64,000 nucleotides of DNA, taken from the NCBI GenBank assembly GCA_963783095.1, contig CAWAMR010000003.1, positions 248,001 through 312,000 on the forward strand. The letters run 5' to 3'. Under the pieces are notes generated by a model. The model searched no databases, was not told the origin of the DNA, and worked only from the letters and a program-made list of their open reading frames with translations. Each line of letters begins with the position of its first letter. The first letter of the stretch is position 1. Both the position numbers and the translations under genes were made by a program. Source of the stretch: CAWAMR01 sp963783095 (GTDB taxonomy: Bacteria > Planctomycetota > Planctomycetia > Gemmatales > Gemmataceae). Below are positions 35,922 to 45,176 of this stretch, piece by piece.

Positions 35922-38404
35922 TCAGGCCAAAATCCAGGTGCCACTCTCCGTTAACACATAATCCAGTGAGCCGATCTCTAGCCAGTCTTGGTTGCTTGCC
36001 GTCGCAATAAGATACACCTTGCCGAATCCCTCCATGCCGTACACGATCCCGTTCGCATAAATGTATCCGTAAGAGCCCTGGCCCTCGAAGATGTTTACTC
36101 CCGGAGCATCATACAAGTAAGCGGTGTCGTTACTTCCCGAAGTGCCAAGCCCCCAAACAGTTTGAAACCCGTAAGCATAGTCAATGAAATTGCTGCCCTG
36201 CAAATAACTGACGGTTGAAGTGCCGACAAACGTGTTGCTCCCGGTCCCATCGTACAGGTACGCCGTGTCGTTGGAGCCTGACTTCTCTTTGGCGATGACT
36301 TTCTGAAAATTGCACGCGTAATAGATGAAGCCGCTGCCCTGCATGTAACTGCAGTTTGAGCTGGCGACAAAAGTGTTGCTACCGCTGCCGTCGTATAGGG
36401 TAGCGGTGTCGTTTGAGCCGCTCGACTCATAAGCGGACACCGTTTGATAACCCCAGACACAATCGAGGTAGTTGCTGCCTTGCATGTAACACTCGGCCGG
36501 TGTGGCGACGAAGGTGTTGGTGCCGCTGCCGTCGTATAGATAGGCGGTGTCCCCGAATGTGCCGTAGGCGTTGCAAGTGGCCACATTATACAGCTTCACG
36601 ATGAAACCGCTGCCTTTCAGCGCATCGTAGGCCGGCATCATTGACAACGCAAGTACCCCTTTGCCTTTGAGAGTGGCCGTGTCCGCGCCGCCGTTGCCGT
36701 AAAAGAGGATTTGCGAAATGGAGGCGGAATTGGCCGCATAGTTCACGCCGTTGAGTACGAAGATGTCGGTCGACCCGCCCGTAAAGCTGAAGGTATCGTT
36801 GCCCGAAGTGCCGTTGACGGTAAGAGTTGTTCCATTTCGCACAATTGCTGCGACATTGAGAATGTTGATCGTGAAGACTTCGTCGTAAGTATTGCCGTTT
36901 TTATCTGTGGCGCGAACGCGAATGCTATAGGAGGACTCGGTAGAATAGTCGAAAATTGCGGCAGTTTCGACCTGGTTGCCCACGATAGTAAACAAGTTGT
37001 TATTGGTTGAACCCGTTCCGCTGACCAAACTGTAAGTAAATGTGCTGCCGCTTCCGGTTTCGCTTGCAGAGAGAGTACCGACGGTCGTGCCGGTCGCTTT
37101 ATACTCGCTCACGGATGTCGAGGATAGAGTCAAGCCGGCGATCGACGAAGCAGTTGCCGCAGCCGGCGTTGTCGTGGTGCCGTAGGTTACCGCCTTGTAC
37201 AGATCCAGTTGTCCTCCGGTCGAGACTTTGCCGGACAGGCTGCTCAACGGATCCACGCTCTTGAGTACGGCATTAATGACCTGGGTATAGGTCCAGGTGG
37301 TGTGCTCGCCCCAAACCAGGGCCATTGCACCGGTTACCTCGGCAGCGGCCATGGATGTGCCGCTGTAATAGGTGTAGGTGTCATCCGGTGTCGTGGTGAG
37401 AATATCCGAGCCCGGCGCGGCGAGGGCCACGCTGTTCGGGCCATAGCTGGAGTAAGAAGCCAGGTTGCCGCTCGAATCGGTGGCCGCAACGGCGATGAGA
37501 TTGTTGTAACTGTAACTATAGTCTGCCGGATAGAACGCGCTGGTATCGTCATCGCTTCCGTAGTCCCCTGCTGCGGTCACGATAATGACGCCGTGTTGTT
37601 GCGCGTAACTGATCGCGCTGGCAAGCGCGCTATCGGAAGCGGTTCCGCCCCAGCTTGCGTTGATGATCTTGGCACCGTGCTCAACGGCCCAGTAAATAGC
37701 GGCAGCGGCATTACTGGTCGAACCGCTGCCGCTGCCGTCCATGAACTCCAGCGCCATCAACTGAACGTGCCAGTCAACGCCGGCAACCCCGATCCCGTTG
37801 TTGCCCTCGGCCCCAATGATGCCGGCAACTGCGGTTCCGTGGCCGTTGTAGTCATAAGGGTTGTTATTGTTGTTGATGAAGTTCCAACCCACCGACCCAT
37901 CCGTATTGTGCCAGAGATTGTTGACCAGGTCGGGCTGGTTGTAATCGATGCCGGTGTCGATGACGGCAACGATGATATTGTTGTTACCCGTTGTGACTCC
38001 CCAGGCATTTGGGGCGTTGATCGCCGTCAAGCTCCATTGCGAACTGTAGTCCGGATCGTTGGGCGTTACGGGCGAGCCTTCGAGCGCCATCGTGTAGTCC
38101 GGCTCGGCGTAGGCGACGCCGCCCAGCGCGGAATAGTAGGCAACGGCCTGACTGACGGTAACGCCGCTTTGGAGGTAGACATCGTAGGTGTTGTTGCCGA
38201 TGGCCTGGATCGAGGTCGATAACGAGGTGTTTACGGGTTGCGCATTGCTCCATTGAACAATGATTTGATTTTGTGCATACTGACCGGTTTGGACGGCAAC
38301 ATCACCGGCACTGCTTGGCAGCGCCGGTTTTCCAGTTCCTCCAGCCTGAGCTGAGTTCGCTTGGTATTCTTTTGGTGGGATTCCAGGTTGGATCGGCTGG
38401 ACAT
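35922..38404 (-). CDS. Secreted subtilisin-like protease (S8) with repeat C-terminus (one frameshift)
   Basis: From ATG 38404, MSSRSNLESHQKNTKRTQLR leads into LEELENRR, a planctomycete N-terminal signature. A shift near 38327 joins this to LPSSAGDVAVQTGQYAQNQI and the rest of the prodomain. The S8 catalytic residues follow: Asp in IVAVIDTGIDYNQPD, His in NGHGTAVAGIIGAEG, Ser in YSGTSMAAAEVTGAMAL. The oxyanion-hole box reads VTAAGDYGS with Asp where Asn is usual. Then come a cadherin-like domain (SSTSVSEYKATGTTVGTLSA) and at least four repeats of GSNDTAYLYDGSGSNTFV type. Total length is about 826 residues, probably cell-surface or secreted. Confidence 0.88.
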
Positions 38405-38743
38405 GGGATGAATTCTCAAGGTGTAGTGATTGTGCGGCTCGTCAAAAAGTCAGCGCTGTGATTTGCCTGGCGCAAAATCACTTTGTGCCGGGATCGCAGG
38501 ATTCATGGATAGAGCGAATTGCGACAATCCCATCAGTAATTCGCGATTAGGCGAATACGCTGAAATTTCAGGATGTATGCAAAAGGCTAGGTGACATGAT
38601 TGGGCGTGTCAAACCGATGAGAACCGGGATGTGAGTTATTCCGGCCCGGTCAGGATTAAGATGTTTGGGATCGACCGATTGATTGGGTGATAACGATTAT
38701 GCTGCAAAAAGCAATTATCGGGCGGAGAGGATAATCGAATGAT

Positions 38744-38861
38744 CGGGTGTAGCCAACTTCTCTGGGGGGTTGTCGTAGCGGCGGCTTCCAGCCGCCGAGA
38801 GGTTGCAGACGGCGGCTGGAAGCCGCCGCTACGACCCCCTGAGAATCTGGCTGCACCCGAA
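38744..38861. mobile_element. MITE-like nested palindrome
   Basis: The 118-bp element has outer termini TCGGGTGTAGCCAACTTCTC and their imperfect reverse complement at 38840-38861. Inside are perfect 25-bp arms (38773-38797 and 38812-38836), each itself a hairpin (GGCGGCT/AGCCGCC). The outer ends match the right end of the element at 35.8 kb, which indicates a family with variable interiors. Confidence 0.7.
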
Positions 38862-38963
38862 TTATCCGATTGGTTGAATTCTTCCGGTAACCTCTATAGT
38901 TTTCTTCCAATTTGGACCGAAGAAGATGATGTCGTCTTTTACTCCGGGTAGGGGAGAGTTTTC

Positions 38964-39863
38964 GTGAATCTGCTCGATGGACCGAATGCAGATCGGAAAT
39001 CAGACAATGTGTTGAATCTGCGCACTGCAAGCGAAACACAAGTTCATTTGGCGATCGGAGTCGTCACCTACAACAATTCGAAAACTCAGATATCTCATTT
39101 AGCCCGATCGATTGACATTGCCGTCAGGGAACTCGCGGACCCGACGATTGCGGTGCATATCTGGACGATCGATTGCGGCACGCCAACGGCCTGGCAATTG
39201 CAAACACCCCACACTCAGATCTCCCCACGAGGCAATTTGGGTTTCGGGAAAGGGATGAACTGCCTCATGGCTGCGGCGTTCTCGGAACCCGGAACACAAT
39301 GGTTTCTCTGCGTCAACCCGGATGGAGTCTTTCACGCCGATCTCCTGAAGGAAATGGTCGAGTCGAGTCGACGCTTGCCCCAGAGCTTACTGGAGGCTCG
39401 TCAATTTCCGGAGGAACACCCCAAGGTATACGACCCGCAAACGTGTGAAACGCCATGGGCTTCGGGTGCATGCTTGCTCATCCCACGCGTGATTCATGAA
39501 ACGATTGGCGGGTTCGATCCCAATTTCTTTCTTTACATGGAAGATGTCGATCTTTCCTGGCGAGCCCGTGCCGCCGGTTTCACCGTTCGGATCGTCCCCA
39601 AAGCGCTGTTTGGTCACTCCGTACTCAATCGGGAACATAATCCGGACGTGGTTCGTTTCTACTATGAATCGGCCCGGTATCTGGCGTTCAAATGGAACGA
39701 AACTCGCCGTCAGGCAGAGTTTGAGCAAATCCTGGCGACACAATTCTCTGCACAGGGCGCGGAACTACCCCCATTACCTAAAGCGAAAGCTCGATCCGAA
39801 TCCGAAGGACGATCGATCGCCGATTTCAATCATGATTTCACGTTCGCAAAGGCACGCTGGTGA
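38964..39863 (+). CDS. Glycosyltransferase family 2
   Basis: This 299-residue GT-A type glycosyltransferase begins at GTG 38964 with GGGAGAG upstream. The nucleotide-binding beginning is LAIGVVTYNNSKTQISHLAR; a DxD-like segment lies in FLCVNPDGVFHADLL. The motif FFLYMEDVDLSWRARAAGF is typical of the rhamnosyltransferase-like GT2 subgroup. It is followed 63 bases later by a second glycosyltransferase on the same strand, so the pair probably builds one surface polysaccharide. Confidence 0.87.
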   Translation: MNLLDGPNADRKSDNVLNLRTASETQVHLAIGVVTYNNSKTQISHLARSIDIAVRELADPTIAVHIWTIDCGTPTAWQLQTPHTQISPRGNLGFGKGMNCLMAAAFSEPGTQWFLCVNPDGVFHADLLKEMVESSRRLPQSLLEARQFPEEHPKVYDPQTCETPWASGACLLIPRVIHETIGGFDPNFFLYMEDVDLSWRARAAGFTVRIVPKALFGHSVLNREHNPDVVRFYYESARYLAFKWNETRRQAEFEQILATQFSAQGAELPPLPKAKARSESEGRSIADFNHDFTFAKARW

Positions 39864-39926
39864 TACGAGAGGACCGAGGCAATATCGGTTTCAAGCTCGC
39901 GTCTTCCTTCGAGAATTGAGGCATGC

Positions 39927-41153
39927 ATGACAACTGTAGATACGCTGGAATTTACCAAACGATCCGACGATTGTCTCGATAAATCCCCCGCGCTGGACAA
40001 CAGCACGATCAGCGTGATTATCCGCTTCCACAACCCGGCAATGCTCGGATTTCTGGAAGAGGCCTTGTTCTCACTGGCTCTCCAGAGTTGGGAAAATGTG
40101 GAGCCTGTCGTTGTTCTTCAGAATGGGTCGGCGGAGTTGCGCGCTGCGGTCGAGCGGATCATCCTTCGCCAGCCCTGGGTCAAGGCCCCGCGCTATCAGG
40201 TACTTTGTGTCCCAGTTGCAAAAGGTATCGACGGGCGTTCCCACCTGATGAACTGTGGAATTTCCAGTGCTCGCGGGAGGTATCTATCGTTTTTGGATTA
40301 CGATGATGTCGTTTACCAGGACGCATACGGCATTCTGATCGCACAGCTCATGAAAAGCAACTGTGTCATTGCCATGGGCCAGTGCCGGCGCAGCCGCCTG
40401 GCACCGGCCAGCGACTACTGGTATGTCGAAACAAAAGATCGCTTTTTCTCGGACAAGGGAAGCAATCGGGTCGATCTATTTCACGATAATTTTGTTCCCA
40501 TTCACTCTTACGTTATCGATCGAGTGCCGCTGCAAGGTTTTCCGCTCTATTTCGATGAGACTTTTTCTCGCGGAGAAGACTACGAGTTTCTTTTGAGAGT
40601 GTGTGCGCGGTTTGAGGCCGATATGTCGCAACTCCAAACTCCTGTATGCGAATATCGAATCCGCACGGATGGATCCAACACGGCACCTTACTGGAACGAT
40701 GAACCTTCGAAGGCTGAACTTCTACTCTGGGAGGAGCACAGCGCGCGGACCGAAGCGAAAAAAGACCAGCACATCGTTGCTTTTCCAATGCGCGAACTAA
40801 TCCGCATGTCTGAGAAAGTTTCTCAACTCACGGAGTATTCAACGGATTTAGCGAACACGGTCGCTCAACTTCGACCCGTGCTCGAACAAAATGCAGATCT
40901 CAGTCGCGCTCTCGCTGCGCTAGGCTTTGAATTGGAAATGATTCAGCGAGAACATCGTCGAATGATCTATCGTGCGGCCCGAAAACTGCGCGCGCCTGCT
41001 GCACCGTATTCCTATGTTGAAACCCCTTCTCAAGAAGACTGTGGTGGGTTCTTGGTCGATCTATCGGACGATGCGACGGAAACTGAAGGGAATGGTTCGA
41101 GTGGGAAGCCGATGATGGTTGGCCGTTTTGCGATGTATGTCTCCCGTCGGTAA
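39927..41153 (+). CDS. Glycosyltransferase family 2 with C-terminal coiled coil
   Basis: This 408-residue protein has a GT-A domain over the first 250 residues: ISVIIRFHNPAMLGFLEEAL, GIDGRSHLMNCGISSARGRY and the DxD-type FLDYDDVVYQDA. A long amphipathic helix follows (VSQLTEYSTDLANTVAQLRP), predicted to form a coiled coil, then a low-complexity end. It acts with the upstream glycosyltransferase; acceptor and sugar cannot be told. It ends eight bases before the stop of the convergent VIT-type transporter gene. Confidence 0.86.
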   Translation: MTTVDTLEFTKRSDDCLDKSPALDNSTISVIIRFHNPAMLGFLEEALFSLALQSWENVEPVVVLQNGSAELRAAVERIILRQPWVKAPRYQVLCVPVAKGIDGRSHLMNCGISSARGRYLSFLDYDDVVYQDAYGILIAQLMKSNCVIAMGQCRRSRLAPASDYWYVETKDRFFSDKGSNRVDLFHDNFVPIHSYVIDRVPLQGFPLYFDETFSRGEDYEFLLRVCARFEADMSQLQTPVCEYRIRTDGSNTAPYWNDEPSKAELLLWEEHSARTEAKKDQHIVAFPMRELIRMSEKVSQLTEYSTDLANTVAQLRPVLEQNADLSRALAALGFELEMIQREHRRMIYRAARKLRAPAAPYSYVETPSQEDCGGFLVDLSDDATETEGNGSSGKPMMVGRFAMYVSRR

Positions 41154-41161
41154 AGGCGTTA

Positions 41162-41860
41162 TCAAATCAAGCTGGCGATCACAAACGCCGCGGTTGCGGC
41201 CAGACCTCCTACCAGAGCCGTCTGCCAGGCGCTTCGCCAGGGTCGCGGCGTCGTGAATTTACCCTTGATGTATCCAAAAGCCACCAGCGCGCAGAGCGTG
41301 ACGATCACGGAGCCAATCAAGCCGTTTCGCACGGTTCCAAGGAATAAATACGGAGAGAGCGGAATCAAACCGCCGAAGATGTAGGATGCGCCGATGGTGA
41401 AGGCGCTGCGCTGCGCCCGCTTCGGATCGGGTTTCTCCAGTCCCAGTTCATAGCGCATCATGAAATCGACCCAGCGCTCACGATCGGCACGAAGAGCCTC
41501 GACGATGCGCGCCACTTCCGGTTCCTTCACGCCATAGGAAAGAAAAATGGCAGCGACTTCTGCGGCTTCTTCTTCGGGAATCTCGATCGTCTCGCGCGTT
41601 TCGCGGTCGCGTTCCGACTCGTAATGCTCCAGGTCGGTTTTCGCCGCAAGGTAGCCGCCCAATCCCATCGCTATGGCACCCGCGGCAATCTCGGCGAACC
41701 CCGCCGTGAGGACGATCTCCACCGCGCTGACAGCTCCGGAAAGACCGGCCGCCAGTGCAAATGGGACGGTCAGACCATCCGACATGCCGATGACAATGTC
41801 GCGTATCAGGTTTGACGAGGTGAAGTGTTTCTCAAGGTGTGGCGTTTGCGGCATCTTCAC
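41162..41860 (-). CDS. VIT1/CCC1-family transporter
   Basis: This 232-residue membrane protein has five hydrophobic helices and the VIT signature near the N-terminus: IRDIVIGMSDGLTVPFALAA, then GFAEIAAGAIAMGLGGYLAA. The hydrophilic cytosolic loop with acidic residues (EEEAAEVAAIFLSYGV) matches the metal-binding domain of the family. Members export iron or manganese from the cytosol. It overlaps the end of the upstream membrane glycosyltransferase-like gene by 29 bases, so coupling is possible. Confidence 0.86.
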   Translation of the reverse strand: MKMPQTPHLEKHFTSSNLIRDIVIGMSDGLTVPFALAAGLSGAVSAVEIVLTAGFAEIAAGAIAMGLGGYLAAKTDLEHYESERDRETRETIEIPEEEAAEVAAIFLSYGVKEPEVARIVEALRADRERWVDFMMRYELGLEKPDPKRAQRSAFTIGASYIFGGLIPLSPYLFLGTVRNGLIGSVIVTLCALVAFGYIKGKFTTPRPWRSAWQTALVGGLAATAAFVIASLI

Positions 41861-43422
41861 CCCGAAGTAATGGCTGGCTGGTGGCTGTATCTCTGCCCTT
41901 GGCCGAGTACAATTCGAAATTGCCCGATATGATCTCGGGCGTTGGCGAAAGGTCGAAGCTTTGCAGGATGCCGTGCAATCGTGTACGAAGCACAGCGCGT
42001 TCTCCCGACCGATCGAACACGACTGCGGCCACTCGGTAACCCGCGAACATTTTCTCGTAATCCGCCGGGGATTTGCGGTTCGTGGGCCAATTCACCATCA
42101 TGAGCGTCCGTCGCTTGCTATAGTACGCAACCGCCGAAGTCCAATCCATCCCAAAGACGATGATGACATCCTCGGGATTGGAGACCTGTTGTATTCGGTC
42201 GCATAGCGGCGCGAAGCCCGTCTCATTAGTCTTCTGGATCTCATAGAAATAGCTAAAGTAAAAATGAACCGAGGAGCCCAGAAATGCCAGTACGATTAAC
42301 GGTGCCAGATAGGTCGTCAGACCGCCGCGCTCGATCATGCCGATTACTACGAACGCCGGCGCAGCGATGAGAAAAACCAGGTTCGCGTATTGATAGTAGT
42401 CGTGCGCAAAGTGCAAATGGATAAAAAGCAGAGGTGCTGTCAGGTAGAGCAGACAGCAACACATCACCTGCGCTGCGCCTGCGGGAAAGCATAAGCCCGA
42501 CCAGCGCAACGGAAAGAATCCAAAACAAGCCGGCCCCTTCCTTGACTCGTCCAAGAATGGTTTCCCATACCTCGATCGATTCGCGTTGTTCGATGGTTCC
42601 GAAGTTGTGTCGGGTGAGATTGGTTGAAGTCAAAGAAACCGCGATGGAATTCTGCTTTTTGGTCTCGTCGGCGAAATGGGTCCAGCACACGCCGAAGATA
42701 AGCGGCACCAAAGCCACAGATGTGGTTCTGCGGGCAAGCACGCCGACAAACCCGCCGAGCGCGGCGACCGACCTCGGGAATGGCAACAGGGAAGCCTGGA
42801 AAATCACCGACGCCAGCAGGAAAGGCGCGAACGTCGTCACTTTCACGCACATCGCCAAGGCACCAACTCCCATGGCCGCGATTGCCCTGGAAAGTGCCGT
42901 TGCGCGTGCGTATTGCATGGCAAGCGCCAGATAGCTCATGCCCAAAAACAGCGCGGTCGATTCAATCATGCAGGTGCACGACCAGAAAATGTAGAACGGT
43001 GAGATCAAAAACATACTCAGAGAAATCAGACGGGCCTGCCTGGATACGTCGAGCGAGCGGAGGATCCGGTTGGCCGGAATTAAAGTCAGCAGGAAAAAAC
43101 CAATTGAGACCAAACGCGCGGTGGGATCCAGAGAAAGGTGGGTCACGGTAACCAGAGCAGCTACGATCCATTGGTACAGAGGAAATTCAAATGGGATCGA
43201 CCAGGGTGGGCCGAGTACCGGCGTTTCGTAGGCCAACTTCGGCCACTCGCCGACCATGTAATAGGCGCTTATCGCTGTCTGCGTCTGGCGAAAGCTAAAG
43301 AAGTCCAACAGGGTATTCCGGCAGCCAACTTTGAGGGCCCACAAAGTGAAAGCGAGACAACCTGCGAATATCACCACCGATCCAACCTTGAAGATGGGCC
43401 CTTGCCCCGGATTGTCATCCAT
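41832..43422 (-). CDS. Integral-membrane glycosyltransferase-like protein (one frameshift)
   Basis: About ten hydrophobic helices span the first 380 residues (VVIFAGCLAFTLWALKVGCR; RILRSLDVSRQARLISLSMF), followed by a soluble domain (DVIIVFGMDWTSAVAYYSKR). The N-terminal part, with FFSFRQTQTAISAYY early, is like polytopic C-type glycosyltransferases of the ArnT/PMT kind that use polyprenyl-phosphate sugars. A shift near 42480 joins the two ORFs: the upstream frame's stop is at 42253, but the family sequence continues in frame to 41832 (SAKGRDTATSQPLLRGEDA). Confidence 0.7.
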
Positions 43423-43510
43423 GACTGCCGGCTCCTGTAGTCCTATGCGCAGTAAGTAGTCCTATCGGTCAGAGATTCCTGGAAAATTGACTAAAACAGG
43501 GCGTTTCGTA

Positions 43511-43580
43511 TTCAGTCTTCAGTGAAGAACCGCATTTCTGCACTGAACACTGAACACTGACCACTGATCACTAACCACTA
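43511..43580. repeat. Heptamer-array element (AGTGTTC/AGTGGTC type)
   Basis: On the minus strand four or more AGTGNTC heptamers lie at 43540-43580, facing a shorter arm at 43511-43527. The stop codon of the beta-propeller gene (43578-43580) is the first triplet of the array. Confidence 0.8.
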
Positions 43581-45078
43581 TTTCGTTGGGAAGTAGTTCA
43601 ACGTGTAATAAGCCTGCGGATGCAAAAGCGGCTTGCCTTCCATGGAACGGACTCCCGGTAGCGCTCAGATCGTGAATGTGCCCTTCTTGAAGACCATCGA
43701 CGAAGAGCCGAACGCTCTTGTTGTCTTTGCCGACTTCGACCTTGGTGATCTTCGGCGTCGTGTGATCGACTTCCGGGCTGCCGTACGATGCCTGGTAAAT
43801 GTAGGTGAACGTCTTCATCTGATACGACTCGATCTTCGCCCGCCGTTTCCGGATCGAGCGGCTTGCGTGAAGGTCAGCTCGAAGCCGTCCGGCTTGGCGT
43901 GCATCTCGTGGATCTCGAACGGAATCTTGCCGGTCCAGACCAGCCGTTCGATGGCGAACGGCTTGTTGCCGCGGGAACCCCAGCCGCGATTGGTGCCGCC
44001 GACGAAGAGCGAGCCGTCCTTGCCGAAACGAACCGGCACGTTGCCGGAGCCGAACCCGGTGCGGAACGGAAAACAAGCTCCCTGGTAGCGGCCGTTGATT
44101 TTCTCCATCGACACGCGCATGATGGTGCTATGCGTCTGATCGCCGACGAACAGTTGCTTCTCGAACGGGCCGAACTTGCCGCCCGAAAGGTCGCAATCGA
44201 AGCCGCTGGCCGATTGGCCCATCTTGCCGTAGGGGAAGATGACCGACGGCGGGAAGTATTGCGGAATCCGTTTGGCCTCGGTCATGATCCGGCTGCCGCT
44301 TTTGGGCACGAGCGGGGCATCTCCCAGGTACTTGGCTTCCTTCTCCTTGTACCACTTGAAGCTGTCGGGATGGCCGACGAAGCCGCCGACGGTGAGTTGC
44401 TTGAGCGAGCAGGCGCCGTTCCAGGGGCCCTGGTTGTCGGTGTAAGAAGACGTTGCCCTCGGCGTCGAAGCCGACGCCGCCGGGCGAACGGACGCCGCTG
44501 GTGGTCGGGACGAATTTGCCGTCCGGCGTGACCTTGCCGGCCCAGCCGCGGAACTTGCTGTTGCTGTTGAACGAGCCGGTCAGGCAGAGGGCGATCCAGA
44601 TGTTGCCGTCCTTGTCGAAGCGGGAGCCGAACGCGTATTCGTGATAGTCGCCGTTGATCTCCCAGCCGTCGGTGACGACTTCGAAGACGTCGGCCTTGCC
44701 GTCGCCGTTGGTGTCCTTGATGCGGCTGACGTCCGGCCGCTGGGTGACGTAGAGCCAGCCGTCTTTTTGAGCCAGGCCGAGGATTTCGTGCATGCCGTGG
44801 GCGAAGCGCGTGAACTTGGCTTCTTTGGGATCGGCGGCGTAAGCGTTGTCGATCATCCAGATTTCGCCGCGGCGAGTGCCGACGGCAACCTTGCCGTCGG
44901 GCATGATCTCGATGGCCCCGGCTTCGAGCACCTCACCTTGAGGAAGGTCGAAGCGGAGGATCTTGTAGTAGTCGTCCTCGGTTTCAGCCTTGGCCGGAGC
45001 TTTCCTGGCTTGTGCTTGGATCGGACCCGATGTTGCGAGGACAATTCCCAGTATGAGTAATCGGAAACTTGGATTCAT
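43578..45078 (-). CDS. Secreted beta-propeller protein (glucose/sorbosone-type), several frameshifts
   Basis: ATG 45078 begins a signal peptide (MNPSFRLLILGIVLATSGPI). The frame encodes the start of a beta-propeller (DLPQGEVLEAGAIEIMPDGK, VTQRPDVSRIKDTNGDGKAD), shifts near 44440, continues QYFPPSVIFPYGKMGQSASG and FDCDLSGGKFGPFEKQLFVG, shifts again near 43855 and 43665, and ends YYTLNYFPTK. Such propellers pair with cytochrome c proteins in planctomycetes as putative dehydrogenases; the catalytic function is inferred. It is directly downstream of the multi-haem gene. Confidence 0.72.
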
Positions 45079-45140
45079 TGGTAGGATTCTTTTAAATGGC
45101 GTTCTGTGTTTAGAGCGCAGTTAGAAACCCGTTGTCTTTA

Positions 45141-45172
45141 ACTGAACACTGAACACTGAACACTGAACACTA
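45141..45172. repeat. Heptamer array (AGTGTTC type), single arm
   Basis: Four ACTGAACA-type heptamers run from 45141 to 45172 (AGTGTTC on the minus strand), 5 bases from the stop of the multi-haem gene. The other arm near 45104 is only weakly matched. Confidence 0.75.
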
Positions 45173-45176
45173 TGAT

